The position numbers were made by a program, and so were the translations under genes. Below the pieces are notes generated by a model. The model searched no databases. It was given only the letters and a program-made list of their open reading frames with translations, and was not told the DNA's origin. Positions 6,962 through 13,709 of a stretch of 13,820 nucleotides of DNA are shown one piece after another (positions within the stretch are counted from its first letter, which is position 1; each line of letters opens with the position of its first letter). Source of the stretch: Clostridium sp. UBA699 (GTDB taxonomy: Bacteria; Bacillota; Clostridia; Clostridiales; Clostridiaceae); assembly GCA_002298915.1 (NCBI GenBank), contig DBML01000014.1, positions 1 through 13,820 of the forward strand, given 5' to 3'.

Positions 6962-7996
6962 CTACAGCGAGAGTATGTCCTCGACCAGGAGATCAACATC
7001 CTCTTCCCTTGTAGCCCAGCTCGTGCAGAAGCGGACAGCGCTGTGCTTTTCATCAACCCTCGTCCAGAAAGTGTAAGCATACTTTTTCTTGAGGACTTCA
7101 AGGCTTTCATCCGGGAGTATAGGGAACTGCTGGTTTGTGAAAGATTCATATAGGAAAGGATAGCCCTTTTCCCCAAAAGCAGCACGTATCCTCATCGCAA
7201 GCCTGTCCGCATGCTCGGAAATCCTGAAATAGAGACCGTCTTCGAGCAGCGCGGTGAACTGGATGCCCAGCAGTCTCCCCTTTGCAAGCAGTCCTCCGTG
7301 CTGTTTTATCATGTACCTGAAATCCTTCTGCAGGGAAGGTTCCGTTATTACGACCGCTTCCCCGAAAAGAGCTCCGACCTTCGTACCCCCTATATAGAAA
7401 ACATCGCAGAGTTCCGCAATGACCGGCAGCGTGAGGTCGTTCCCTTCAGCTGCAAGCCCGTAGCCCATTCTTGCGCCGTCAAGGAAAAGCGGCAGACCGA
7501 GGTTTCTGCATGCCTCGCTGAGTTCGCCGAGTTCCTTCTTTGTATATAGCGTTCCGTTTTCGGTCGGGTTGGATATGTATACCATGCCTGGCTGAACGGT
7601 ATGTTCTGGACCAGCATCGTTGAAATGGCTTGTATAAACTTCCCTCACCTGCGAAGCTGTAATTTTGCCGTCTTCGCTGGCTACGGCAAGGACCTTGTGC
7701 CCAGTTGCCTCAATAGCACCGGTTTCATGCACGTTGATGTGTCCGCTGTCTGCGCTAATAACACCCTGATGCGGCCTAAGTATGGATTTAATGACCACAG
7801 TGTTAGCCTGCGTCCCCCCCACGAGGAAGTGAACGTCTGCGCTTTCTGCCTGGCACAATCTTTTAATTATCATCCGTGCTTTTTCGCAGTATGCATCCAC
7901 GCTGTAGCCTGGAGTCTGCTCGAAATTTGTCTTGCTTAAAAGCTCAAGAACCCTAGGGTGGGCTCCCTCAGCATAATCGCACTCGAATCTTATCAT
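6962..7996 (-). CDS. Low-specificity threonine aldolase-like PLP enzyme
   Basis: Fold-type I pyridoxal-phosphate enzyme of the threonine aldolase/beta-eliminating lyase family (344 residues, normal length). The expected reaction is cleavage of L-threonine or L-allo-threonine to glycine and acetaldehyde. PLP-binding features are GGTQAN (60-65, phosphate loop), His90 in SGHINVHETGA (likely ring stacking), Asp173 and Arg176 in FLDGARMG, and the Schiff-base Lys206 in YIGGTKVGALFG. The sequence is closer to the Firmicute subgroup of this family than to E. coli LtaE, so substrate preference (threonine, phenylserine or another beta-hydroxy amino acid) is open. The start ATG has AAAGGAGA 9 bases upstream. 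First gene of a two-gene operon. Confidence 0.88.
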   Translation of the reverse strand: MIRFECDYAEGAHPRVLELLSKTNFEQTPGYSVDAYCEKARMIIKRLCQAESADVHFLVGGTQANTVVIKSILRPHQGVISADSGHINVHETGAIEATGHKVLAVASEDGKITASQVREVYTSHFNDAGPEHTVQPGMVYISNPTENGTLYTKKELGELSEACRNLGLPLFLDGARMGYGLAAEGNDLTLPVIAELCDVFYIGGTKVGALFGEAVVITEPSLQKDFRYMIKQHGGLLAKGRLLGIQFTALLEDGLYFRISEHADRLAMRIRAAFGEKGYPFLYESFTNQQFPILPDESLEVLKKKYAYTFWTRVDEKHSAVRFCTSWATREEDVDLLVEDILSL

Positions 7997-8030
7997 TTGC
8001 TGTCATCTCCTTTAATAATATTTCATTATT

Positions 8031-8058
8031 ATTATATCATGATAATTTTTAATGTACA
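8031..8058 (-). promoter_or_regulatory. Promoter of the threonine aldolase-hydrolase operon
   Basis: The minus strand has an extended -10 TGATATAAT (8039-8031), a 16-base spacer and a weak -35 TGTACA (8058-8053). The palindrome TATCATGATA (8035-8044) overlaps the -10 and could be a regulator site. Start of transcription is predicted near 8024. Confidence 0.6.
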
Positions 8059-8059
8059 T

Positions 8060-8089
8060 TTAACAATTCCTTAGTATAATGGTTATAAG
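8060..8089 (+). promoter_or_regulatory. Promoter of the PAP2-nucleotidase operon
   Basis: A -35-like TTAACA (8060-8065) with an 18-base spacer precedes TATAAG (8084-8089). An alternative perfect TATAAT lies at 8075-8080 but has no good -35. Transcription would start about 30 bases before the PAP2 gene, divergent from the aldolase promoter. Confidence 0.45.
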
Positions 8090-8126
8090 ATTGTTTATAG
8101 CCGCATTCCGAGGGGGCTGATTTCTT

Positions 8127-8693
8127 TTGATAAAGTACATCAAAGGCATGGACTTGAAGCTGCTTGCGCACATTAACCAAAAATTGAGCTACGACCTGCT
8201 GGACAGGACCATGCCGCAGATTACCAGGCTTGGAGACGGCGGGGTGCTCTGGATACTTGTTGCCCTCGCTTTCGTTTTCAACGGAAGCTCAAGGGCTGTC
8301 GGGGAGATGATTATAGCAGCCCTCATACTTACCACGATCCTCGGTGAGGGAATTATTAAGCATTTGATTAGGCGGACACGGCCGTTTGTGAACGGTATCG
8401 AAGAAAAGCTTCTGATCGTGAAGCCTTTAACTTACTCCTTCCCGTCGGGCCACACCTCCTCCTCGTTTGCTGCTGCCGGCGTGCTTTTCGCCGTTCACAG
8501 CAGGCTCGCCCTGATGGCGGTGGTCTTTGCCGCGCTGATCGCATTCTCCAGGATTTACCTTAACGTGCATTATCCTACCGACGTTTTCATCGGCGTTCTC
8601 CTTGGGCTGTTCTGCGCACACGTTGTTGTTTCCTCGTTCAGAGGGGGATTCCCCGGCAGCCTGCATTTATTTTCTGCAATCATATTCTATTGA
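8127..8693 (+). CDS. PAP2-family membrane phosphatase (undecaprenyl-pyrophosphatase-like)
   Basis: Integral-membrane lipid phosphatase of 188 residues. All three PAP2 motifs are complete: KHLIRRTRP (78-86, K-x6-RP), PSGH (106-109, catalytic His109) and SRIYLNVHYPTD (141-152, SR-x5-H-x3-D, nucleophile His148). Hydrophobic segments lie near 40-52, 60-75, 113-124, 128-145 and 152-170. The BcrC-like group dephosphorylates undecaprenyl pyrophosphate outside the membrane to recycle the cell-wall carrier; phosphatidylglycerophosphate or another lipid phosphate is also possible. The start TTG 8127 is chosen because AGGGGG (8111-8116) precedes it by 10 bases; the in-frame ATG 8148 has a poorer site. 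First gene of a two-gene operon. Confidence 0.9.
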   Translation: MIKYIKGMDLKLLAHINQKLSYDLLDRTMPQITRLGDGGVLWILVALAFVFNGSSRAVGEMIIAALILTTILGEGIIKHLIRRTRPFVNGIEEKLLIVKPLTYSFPSGHTSSSFAAAGVLFAVHSRLALMAVVFAALIAFSRIYLNVHYPTDVFIGVLLGLFCAHVVVSSFRGGFPGSLHLFSAIIFY

Positions 8694-8707
8694 GGTGATA
8701 TCAACTA

Positions 8708-9286
8708 ATGAAAAAATTGAACATATGCATAGATATTGACGGAACTATAACAGATTCATACTACTGGCTCGCGTTCTGCAACGATCACTTCGGCACATGC
8801 CTAAGCGAGGACGATGTGACATCGCATTCGATGCACGAAGTTCTTGGAATAGACGAAGCCGAGTTCATGGATTTCTACGAGAGGAACAAACTGAAATTCC
8901 ATTCCAATCAGACCGTAAGGGAGGACGCAGGCTTTGCTGTCAGAGAGCTTAGCCGTCAGCACAACATTTATTTTGTTACCGCGAGGGATGCCGGCCTGAC
9001 AATGTTCACCCATGCTTTTCTCAGGAAAAACGAGATACCCTACGACAGGCTCTTCGTGCTTGGGACTCCGAACAAGGTGCAGAAGGCTGCTGACCTTGAC
9101 TGCGACGTGTTTATCGAGGACAACTACGAAAACGCACTGCAGCTCTCCGAGGCAGGCTACCCTGTCATACTCATCGATGCGTGCTACAACAGGAAGCCGC
9201 TGAATGACAACATTACAAGGGTCTGGAACTGGGACGAAGCCAGCGAAATAATCGCGAGGCTGTCTGAAGAAAACAAGGCAATGTAA
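8708..9286 (+). CDS. HAD-superfamily 5'(3')-deoxyribonucleotidase-like protein (YqfW/NT5C type)
   Basis: Cytoplasmic HAD phosphatase of 192 residues resembling the NT5C family, which includes mitochondrial/cytosolic deoxynucleotidases and B. subtilis YqfW. HAD motif I is DIDGTITDS with nucleophile Asp9 and acid Asp11, motif II is FVTARD with Thr91, the motif III lysine is Lys123 or Lys126 in TPNKVQKA, and motif IV is VFIEDN with Asp138. The helical cap lies between about residues 17 and 75. The likely reaction is removal of phosphate from nucleoside monophosphates, but the substrate is not shown by sequence. Its ribosome binding site AGGTGAT overlaps the stop codon of the PAP2 gene, 14 bases upstream, so the pair is co-translated. 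Confidence 0.85.
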   Translation: MKKLNICIDIDGTITDSYYWLAFCNDHFGTCLSEDDVTSHSMHEVLGIDEAEFMDFYERNKLKFHSNQTVREDAGFAVRELSRQHNIYFVTARDAGLTMFTHAFLRKNEIPYDRLFVLGTPNKVQKAADLDCDVFIEDNYENALQLSEAGYPVILIDACYNRKPLNDNITRVWNWDEASEIIARLSEENKAM

Positions 9287-9327
9287 AAACCCGAGGGAGG
9301 ATTATATCCTACCTTCGGGTCTTTTTT
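9285..9327. terminator. Bidirectional terminator between the nucleotidase and glycosyltransferase genes
   Basis: The arms ACCCGA and TCGGGT (9289-9320) enclose a second stem, GGGAGGAT with ATCCTACC, and a small loop. On the plus strand TCTTTTTTC follows; on the minus strand TTTTTA follows. It therefore fits both convergent genes. Its right arm also encodes the last codons of the glycosyltransferase. Confidence 0.9.
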
Positions 9328-10270
9328 CTGTCTCCTCAAAATTGATTTTGTCCTTGACAACGTACAGCGGCCTGTTTTTGCTTTCATCATATATCCTGGC
9401 AATGTACTGTCCGATAATCCCGAGCGACAGCAGCTGCACTCCGCTGAAAAATGTAAGGGCCACCATCAGGGATGTCCACCCAGGCACTGTCGGGTAACCG
9501 AAAAGTTTGACCACCAGCGAGTAAACAAGGATGGCAAGAGCCAGCAGGATGGTTGCACTTCCCAGCAGGGTCATCAACTTCAGGGGCTTTGATGAAAAAG
9601 CTGTAATGCCGTCCACCGCAAACCTGATCATCTTTTTGAGAGGATACTTTGTTTCTCCAGCAAACCTTTCAGCCCTCTCGTATTCAATGAAATCCTGTTT
9701 GAAACCTATCCAGCTCACCATCCCTCTCAGGAACCTGTTTCGCTCAGGCATGCTTGCCAGCACGTCGACGACTTTCCTGTCCATAAGCCTGAAATCTCCA
9801 GTATCGGCTGGTATGCTCGTGTCAGACATGCTCCCCAGGATCTTGTAAAAACACTTTGCTGTTATGAGCTTGAACCAGGTTTCTCCCTTCCTTTTTTTCC
9901 GTTTGGCGTAAACTACATCGCAGCCAGCCTTCCACTTCCCGATCATCTCAACAATGAGTTCAGGAGGATCCTGGAGGTCAGCATCTATGACCACGACCGC
10001 ATCCCCCTTCGAATTCAGGATACCTGCCGTCACTGCAGCCTGATGTCCGAAGTTTCGCGAGAAATCGATTATTTTCACGTTTTTGTCCTCCCGCGCCAGC
10101 CTTATCAGTATCTCAAGGGTTCTGTCTGTGCTGCCATCGTTCACAAAAACCATCTCGCTGCTGATCCCATTGCTGTCAACAACATTTTTCAGCCTTCTAT
10201 AGCATTCCTCAACTACCTTCTCTTCAAAATATACAGGGACAACTATCGAAATCAAGCTCTTCGCTTCCAT
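9302..10270 (-). CDS. Family 2 glycosyltransferase, polyprenyl-phosphate sugar transferase type
   Basis: Membrane-anchored GT2 enzyme (322 residues from ATG 10270) of the GtrB/dolichol-phosphate-mannose-synthase-like group, which moves a hexose from a nucleotide sugar to undecaprenyl phosphate on the cytoplasmic face. Visible motifs are VPVYFEE, VNDGSTD (43-49), the metal-binding DADLQDP (from 96), GDFRLMDRKV (from 158) and ERNRFLRGMVSWIGF (from 176). Two C-terminal membrane helices (about 234-254 and 266-290) are typical of the group. ATG 10270 is preferred because AGGTGA (10281-10276) is correctly spaced; GTG 10279 overlaps that site. The sugar and acceptor pathway cannot be told from context. 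It follows the ferritin-like gene by 30 bases. Confidence 0.9.
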   Translation of the reverse strand: MEAKSLISIVVPVYFEEKVVEECYRRLKNVVDSNGISSEMVFVNDGSTDRTLEILIRLAREDKNVKIIDFSRNFGHQAAVTAGILNSKGDAVVVIDADLQDPPELIVEMIGKWKAGCDVVYAKRKKRKGETWFKLITAKCFYKILGSMSDTSIPADTGDFRLMDRKVVDVLASMPERNRFLRGMVSWIGFKQDFIEYERAERFAGETKYPLKKMIRFAVDGITAFSSKPLKLMTLLGSATILLALAILVYSLVVKLFGYPTVPGWTSLMVALTFFSGVQLLSLGIIGQYIARIYDESKNRPLYVVKDKINFEETEKRPEGRI

Positions 10271-10300
10271 TGCACTCACCTGCCTGGCTTTATTAGCTTC

Positions 10301-10777
10301 CTACAACTCCAAATTCGCCAAAACTGTTCCCAGGTATTTATCCGTAGCGATCTTCAAGTGTTTCTTCTCTTCCTTCAGTATCAGGTCCATCTCCCTTTCC
10401 CTGTATCCCGGAAAAAGCCTCTTGAGCTGCACCCTTAAAAGGATGCTGTCCCTTTCGATCTTTTCCATGAGCTGCTGCAGGTCTATTTCCAAAAATTTTC
10501 TGAGCACCTTTTCGTTGGCGAAAATATTTGATGTGATCAGTATCTCCATGTATTCCACTTCATCTTCGGGCAGCTGTAGTTTACCGTTGTTAGGCAGGTG
10601 CTCAAGTATGTCCGCATAGAGCTTGACATGAATCTCCTCCTCTTCAGAAAGCCTTAAAAACAGGTTCTTGGTGTGCCTGTCCTCAGCTTTTTCAGAGATA
10701 GTTTTATAGAATTTCGCCTTGTTCTCCTCGTTCATTATAATTGTCTGAACTAATTTTCTTGCATCGTAGTTAATCAT
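10301..10777 (-). CDS. Ferritin-like diiron protein (rubrerythrin-like four-helix bundle, no rubredoxin domain)
   Basis: All-helical cytoplasmic protein of 158 residues. The spacing of acidic and histidine residues matches a ferritin-like diiron site: Glu18 in helix 1 (MNEENKAKFY), E47-x-x-H50 in helix 2 (EEEEIHVKLY), a Glu near 108 in helix 3 (EKIERD) and E137-x-x-H140 in helix 4 (EEKKHLKI). No rubredoxin CxxC pairs are present, so it is not a full rubrerythrin. Family members reduce peroxide or store iron in anaerobes, but some are of unknown role. The ATG at 10777 has GGGGAGA upstream. It is the first gene of an operon with the glycosyltransferase, an association that does not suggest a shared pathway. 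Confidence 0.8.
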   Translation of the reverse strand: MINYDARKLVQTIIMNEENKAKFYKTISEKAEDRHTKNLFLRLSEEEEIHVKLYADILEHLPNNGKLQLPEDEVEYMEILITSNIFANEKVLRKFLEIDLQQLMEKIERDSILLRVQLKRLFPGYREREMDLILKEEKKHLKIATDKYLGTVLANLEL

Positions 10778-10817
10778 GCCAAATCTCCCCTTTATGCATT
10801 ACTAAGTTAATACAATA

Positions 10818-10845
10818 ATTATATCACGTATTCTGAATATTGCAA
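10818..10845 (-). promoter_or_regulatory. Promoter of the ferritin-like and glycosyltransferase genes
   Basis: The minus strand has an extended -10, TGATATAAT (10826-10818), with a 16-base spacer and -35 TTGCAA (10845-10840). The predicted start near 10811 leaves a leader of about 34 bases. No clear PerR-like or Fur-like box was recognised. Confidence 0.7.
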
Positions 10846-10872
10846 AAATACAAATTTGCAAACTTAATATAT

Positions 10873-10878
10873 TATAAT
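10873..10878 (+). promoter_or_regulatory. Candidate -10 element for ung
   Basis: A perfect TATAAT lies 18 bases before the ung ATG in AT-rich sequence. There is no convincing -35 at 16-18 bases, and the leader would be very short, with the GGGTGAT ribosome binding site (10886-10892) at its 5' end. TAATAT at 10865-10870 is an alternative. Confidence 0.3.
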
Positions 10879-10896
10879 TTATTTTGGGTGATAATT

Positions 10897-11577
10897 ATGA
10901 AGATATTAAGGAACAGCTGGCAGGATCTTCTCGAAGGTGAATTCAGCAAAGAATACTATCACAACCTGAGAAGGTTTTTAATAAACGAATACAAGACCAA
11001 GATCATACATCCCGATGCGAATGATATTTTCAACGCTCTGCAGTATACCGACTACAAGGACGTCAAGGTTGTGATTATTGGACAGGATCCTTATCACGGA
11101 CCGGATCAGGCTCACGGCCTGAGCTTTTCTGTCAAGCCGGGCGTAAAGATTCCGCCGTCTCTTATGAACATATTCAAGGAGCTTCGTGACGACCTGGGCT
11201 GCTACATACCTGACAACGGCCACCTTAAGAAATGGTCCGACCAGGGAGTTCTGCTGCTGAACACAGTTCTGACGGTCAGGGAAGGCCATGCCAATTCGCA
11301 CAAGGGCATGGGCTGGGAATTGTTCACCGACAGGATCATCAGCATCCTGGACGAGAGGAAAGACCCCATGGTGTTCATCCTCTGGGGAAAAAATGCCCAG
11401 TCGAAACTGGGCATCATAAATAATCCAAACCATATGATAATAAAATCTGCCCATCCGAGTCCGCTGTCTGCAAGAAACGGTTTCTTCAACAGCAGGCCTT
11501 TCTCAAGAGCCAACAACTTCCTGACCGGCCTCGGCAAGCAGCCTATAGACTGGCAAATTGAAAATTTGGATTCTTAA
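10897..11577 (+). CDS. ung: Uracil-DNA glycosylase, family 1
   Basis: Base-excision repair enzyme that removes uracil from DNA. It has 226 residues from ATG 10897 (MKILRNSWQDLL), the normal family length. The water-activating loop GQDPYHGPDQAHGLSF carries catalytic Asp64, the uracil-binding strand contains LLLNTVLTVREGHANSH, and the DNA-intercalation loop AHPSPLSA carries His186, followed by FFNSRPFSRAN. The start is supported by GGGTGAT 4 bases upstream; an in-frame TTG at 10840 would add an AT-rich, non-conserved extension and is not used. Its stop overlaps the ilvN stop by 4 bp on the opposite strand. It is divergent from the ferritin-like gene. Confidence 0.97.
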   Translation: MKILRNSWQDLLEGEFSKEYYHNLRRFLINEYKTKIIHPDANDIFNALQYTDYKDVKVVIIGQDPYHGPDQAHGLSFSVKPGVKIPPSLMNIFKELRDDLGCYIPDNGHLKKWSDQGVLLLNTVLTVREGHANSHKGMGWELFTDRIISILDERKDPMVFILWGKNAQSKLGIINNPNHMIIKSAHPSPLSARNGFFNSRPFSRANNFLTGLGKQPIDWQIENLDS

Positions 11578-12047
11578 CTCCTTTCGAGACCCGTGAGGCC
11601 GCTCCTCACGGTTTCCTTTATCCCGTAAGGCCTGACCAGGTCGATGAACGCTGTTATCTTATCCTCGGTGCCTGTTACCTCGATCATCATGCTCTTTGAG
11701 TCGATGTCGACTATGCTGCCCCTGAAGATGTTCACCGCTTCCTTTATGAGGGACTGGTTCTTGATGCTGTAGCTTACCTTTATCAGCGCAATCTCCCTGC
11801 ACACTGCTTTGGATGACAGCTCCGTGACCTTTATGACGTCTACGAGCTTGTTCAGCTGCTTTGTTATCTGCTCAAGCATCTGCTCATCTCCGGTGATACC
11901 TATTGTCATCCTCGAAAGGTTGGGATCATCCGTGATTCCTACCGTGAGGCTGTCAATGTTGTAGCCCCTTCTGGTAAAAAGCCCGGCAACTCTGCTAAGC
12001 ACGCCCGCGTGATTCTCTACTAATACTGACAATACATACTTGTTAAT
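11574..12047 (-). CDS. ilvN: Acetolactate synthase small (regulatory) subunit
   Basis: ACT-domain subunit that activates the catalytic IlvB chain and confers valine feedback inhibition. The N-terminal ACT domain (about 1-75) includes SVLVENHAGVLSRVAGLFTRRGYNIDSL, here given as SVLVENHAGVL plus RRGYNIDSL, and the C-terminal half contains CREIALIKV and RPYGIKE. The conserved start (NKYVLSVLVEN) needs residues upstream of the first TTG (12032). The only plausible codon is ATT at 12047, 9 bases after AAGGGGG (12063-12057); this gives 157 residues, near the usual 160. The nearby ATG (12037) is out of frame. A TTG 12032 start (152 residues) would lose half of the first strand and has no ribosome binding site. 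It lies 16 bases after ilvB. Confidence 0.93.
   Translation of the reverse strand: MNKYVLSVLVENHAGVLSRVAGLFTRRGYNIDSLTVGITDDPNLSRMTIGITGDEQMLEQITKQLNKLVDVIKVTELSSKAVCREIALIKVSYSIKNQSLIKEAVNIFRGSIVDIDSKSMMIEVTGTEDKITAFIDLVRPYGIKETVRSGLTGLERS
11591..11619 (+). terminator. Terminator of ung inside the ilvN coding region
   Basis: A perfect 8-bp stem (CCGTGAGG with CCTCACGG) and a 5-base loop are followed by TTTCCTTT on the plus strand, 14 bases past the ung stop. On the minus strand no T run follows, so it should act only on ung transcripts. The same bases encode residues near the IlvN C-terminus. Confidence 0.65.
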
Positions 12048-12063
12048 TTTAACCAGCCCCCTT

Positions 12064-13674
12064 CTAAAACGTTGATTCCCCGGTATCCGTTACGCACTCT
12101 ATCAGGAAAGCGCCTTCGGCTTCCTGAGCCTCCATGTAGGCAGCTTCGAACTCGTCGTTTCGGGTGATCCTTTTCCCCTTAAGCCCGTACGCCTCGGCTA
12201 TCTTTATGAAGTCGGGGCTCATGCCGAATTCCACACCGCTGCTGTGACCCTCTCCGAACAGGTTTTTCTGTATTTCCCTGACCAGCCCCAGCCCGTAGTT
12301 GTTGAATAGTATCAGTGTTATCTTTGCCTTGTTTGCGGCGATGGTCCCAAGCTCGAACATGCTCATCTGGAAGCTTCCGTCCCCCATGACCGCAATCACC
12401 TGCCTGCCCGGCTCGGCCGTTTTGGCCCCGAATGCCGCCGGTATTGAATACCCCATTGTCCCGAGCCCTCCCGATGTAAGGAAACGCCTGTTTCCGGTTA
12501 TGCTGTAGTTTCTGGCGCACCAGAGCTGGTTCTGTCCTACGTCAGCTGTAAGGATGGCATCCTTTTCCGATATCTCGCTCAGCTTCCTGAGGATGCTCTT
12601 TGGATCGGCCTCGCCTGCCATATCCGCTCCACCAGATTCCTTTTTCCAGCTGATTATCTCTTCGATCCATTCCTTTGTGTCCATGGAATGCATCCCCTTG
12701 TTGATTTCTCTCAGAATGTTTTTCAGATCTCCTACCACAGGGATCGAGGGCCCAAGGTTCTTTCCTATTTCAGCGGGGTCGATGTCAATATGGATGATCT
12801 CCGCACCCTTGGCGAAGTTAGGGCCGATTGTTGCCCTGTCCGCGATCCTTGTACCAAGAAGCACTATCACATCAGCCTTTGAAACCGCTTTGTTGGTATG
12901 GCTGAAACCGTGCGTTCCGATAAGGCCGATGTAGCATGGATTGTCTGCGTTTATCCCGTCCTTTCCCATCAGCGTATGCACGACCGGGATTCCGGACTTC
13001 CTGACAAGCTCCTCCAGCTCCTCTTTGGCTTTTCCCGAAATCACACCGCCGCCCACGCATATCAGTGGCCTCCTGCTTTTCGAGATCAGCTCGAGAGCCT
13101 TCTTTATCTGTCCTTTGTGCCCATTTACCGTAGGCTTGTAGCCCCTGATGTCTACATCTTCAGGATAGGAGAAATCTATCTCCTCGTTCTGTATGTTCGA
13201 TGGGATGTCGATCAGCACCGGCCCGGGCCTTCCGGTCCTTGCTATATAGAACGCTTCCTTGAATATTCTCGGGATATCCTTTGCTTCCTTGACAAGGTAG
13301 TTGTGCTTTGTGAAGGAGGCGGTTGCGCCGGTTATGTCCGCTTCCTGGAAAACGTCCTTTCCTATCTGGTCGGTTCTGACCTGACCCGTGATTGCAACTA
13401 GGGGTATGGAATCCATGTATGCCGTTGCAATGGCTGTTATCAGGTTTGTTGCGCCCGGCCCGGAAGTGGACATGCATACACCGACCTTTCCGCTGGCCCT
13501 GGCATAGCCGCTGGCGCTGTGGCCGGCAGCCTGCTCATGCCTTGTTAGTATGTGTTTTATGCCGGATTCCCTTAATGCCTCGTAAATTGCAATAACAGTG
13601 GCACCAGGATATCCAAATATGACTTCAACATTTTCCTCAATCAAGCATTTCATTATGGCCTCGGACACTTTCAA
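12064..13674 (-). CDS. ilvB: Acetolactate synthase large (catalytic) subunit
   Basis: Thiamine-diphosphate enzyme joining two pyruvates (or pyruvate and 2-oxobutyrate) in valine, leucine and isoleucine synthesis. The start is set at TTG 13674 (MKVSEAIMKCLI, 536 residues) because AGGAGG (13688-13683) is 8 bases upstream; GTG 13683 lies inside that site. The catalytic Glu47 is in TRHEQAAGH. Next come STSGPGATN, the FAD-binding middle domain (VGGGVISGKA, LLGTRIADRAT), and the C-terminal ThDP/Mg site GDGS (431-434) to NN (458-459). The tryptophan usual in the V-x-QWQ segment is Ile468 here (LVREIQ). It is about 35 bases after ilvC and 16 before ilvN, consistent with an ilvCBN operon. Confidence 0.95.
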   Translation of the reverse strand: MKVSEAIMKCLIEENVEVIFGYPGATVIAIYEALRESGIKHILTRHEQAAGHSASGYARASGKVGVCMSTSGPGATNLITAIATAYMDSIPLVAITGQVRTDQIGKDVFQEADITGATASFTKHNYLVKEAKDIPRIFKEAFYIARTGRPGPVLIDIPSNIQNEEIDFSYPEDVDIRGYKPTVNGHKGQIKKALELISKSRRPLICVGGGVISGKAKEELEELVRKSGIPVVHTLMGKDGINADNPCYIGLIGTHGFSHTNKAVSKADVIVLLGTRIADRATIGPNFAKGAEIIHIDIDPAEIGKNLGPSIPVVGDLKNILREINKGMHSMDTKEWIEEIISWKKESGGADMAGEADPKSILRKLSEISEKDAILTADVGQNQLWCARNYSITGNRRFLTSGGLGTMGYSIPAAFGAKTAEPGRQVIAVMGDGSFQMSMFELGTIAANKAKITLILFNNYGLGLVREIQKNLFGEGHSSGVEFGMSPDFIKIAEAYGLKGKRITRNDEFEAAYMEAQEAEGAFLIECVTDTGESTF

Positions 13675-13709
13675 ACGGGCCACCTCCTCTTTCCATATTA
13701 TTTATGCGC

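Noticed and set aside
6434..7153. A 239-codon open frame on the plus strand
   Set aside because: It lies antisense to the hydrolase and threonine aldolase-like genes, both of which have complete catalytic motifs; the translated sequence resembles nothing known.
10840..10896. An N-terminal extension of ung from TTG 10840
   Set aside because: The added residues are encoded by AT-rich promoter-like sequence with no ribosome binding site, and family members start near MKILRNSW.
12054..12069. A +1 frameshift at TTT-TAG that would fuse IlvB to IlvN
   Set aside because: The ilvN frame is open through the ilvB stop, and TTTT before TAG could slip. However, there is no Shine-Dalgarno-like stimulator upstream, the AAGGGGG is downstream where it serves ilvN initiation, and separate subunits are the rule.
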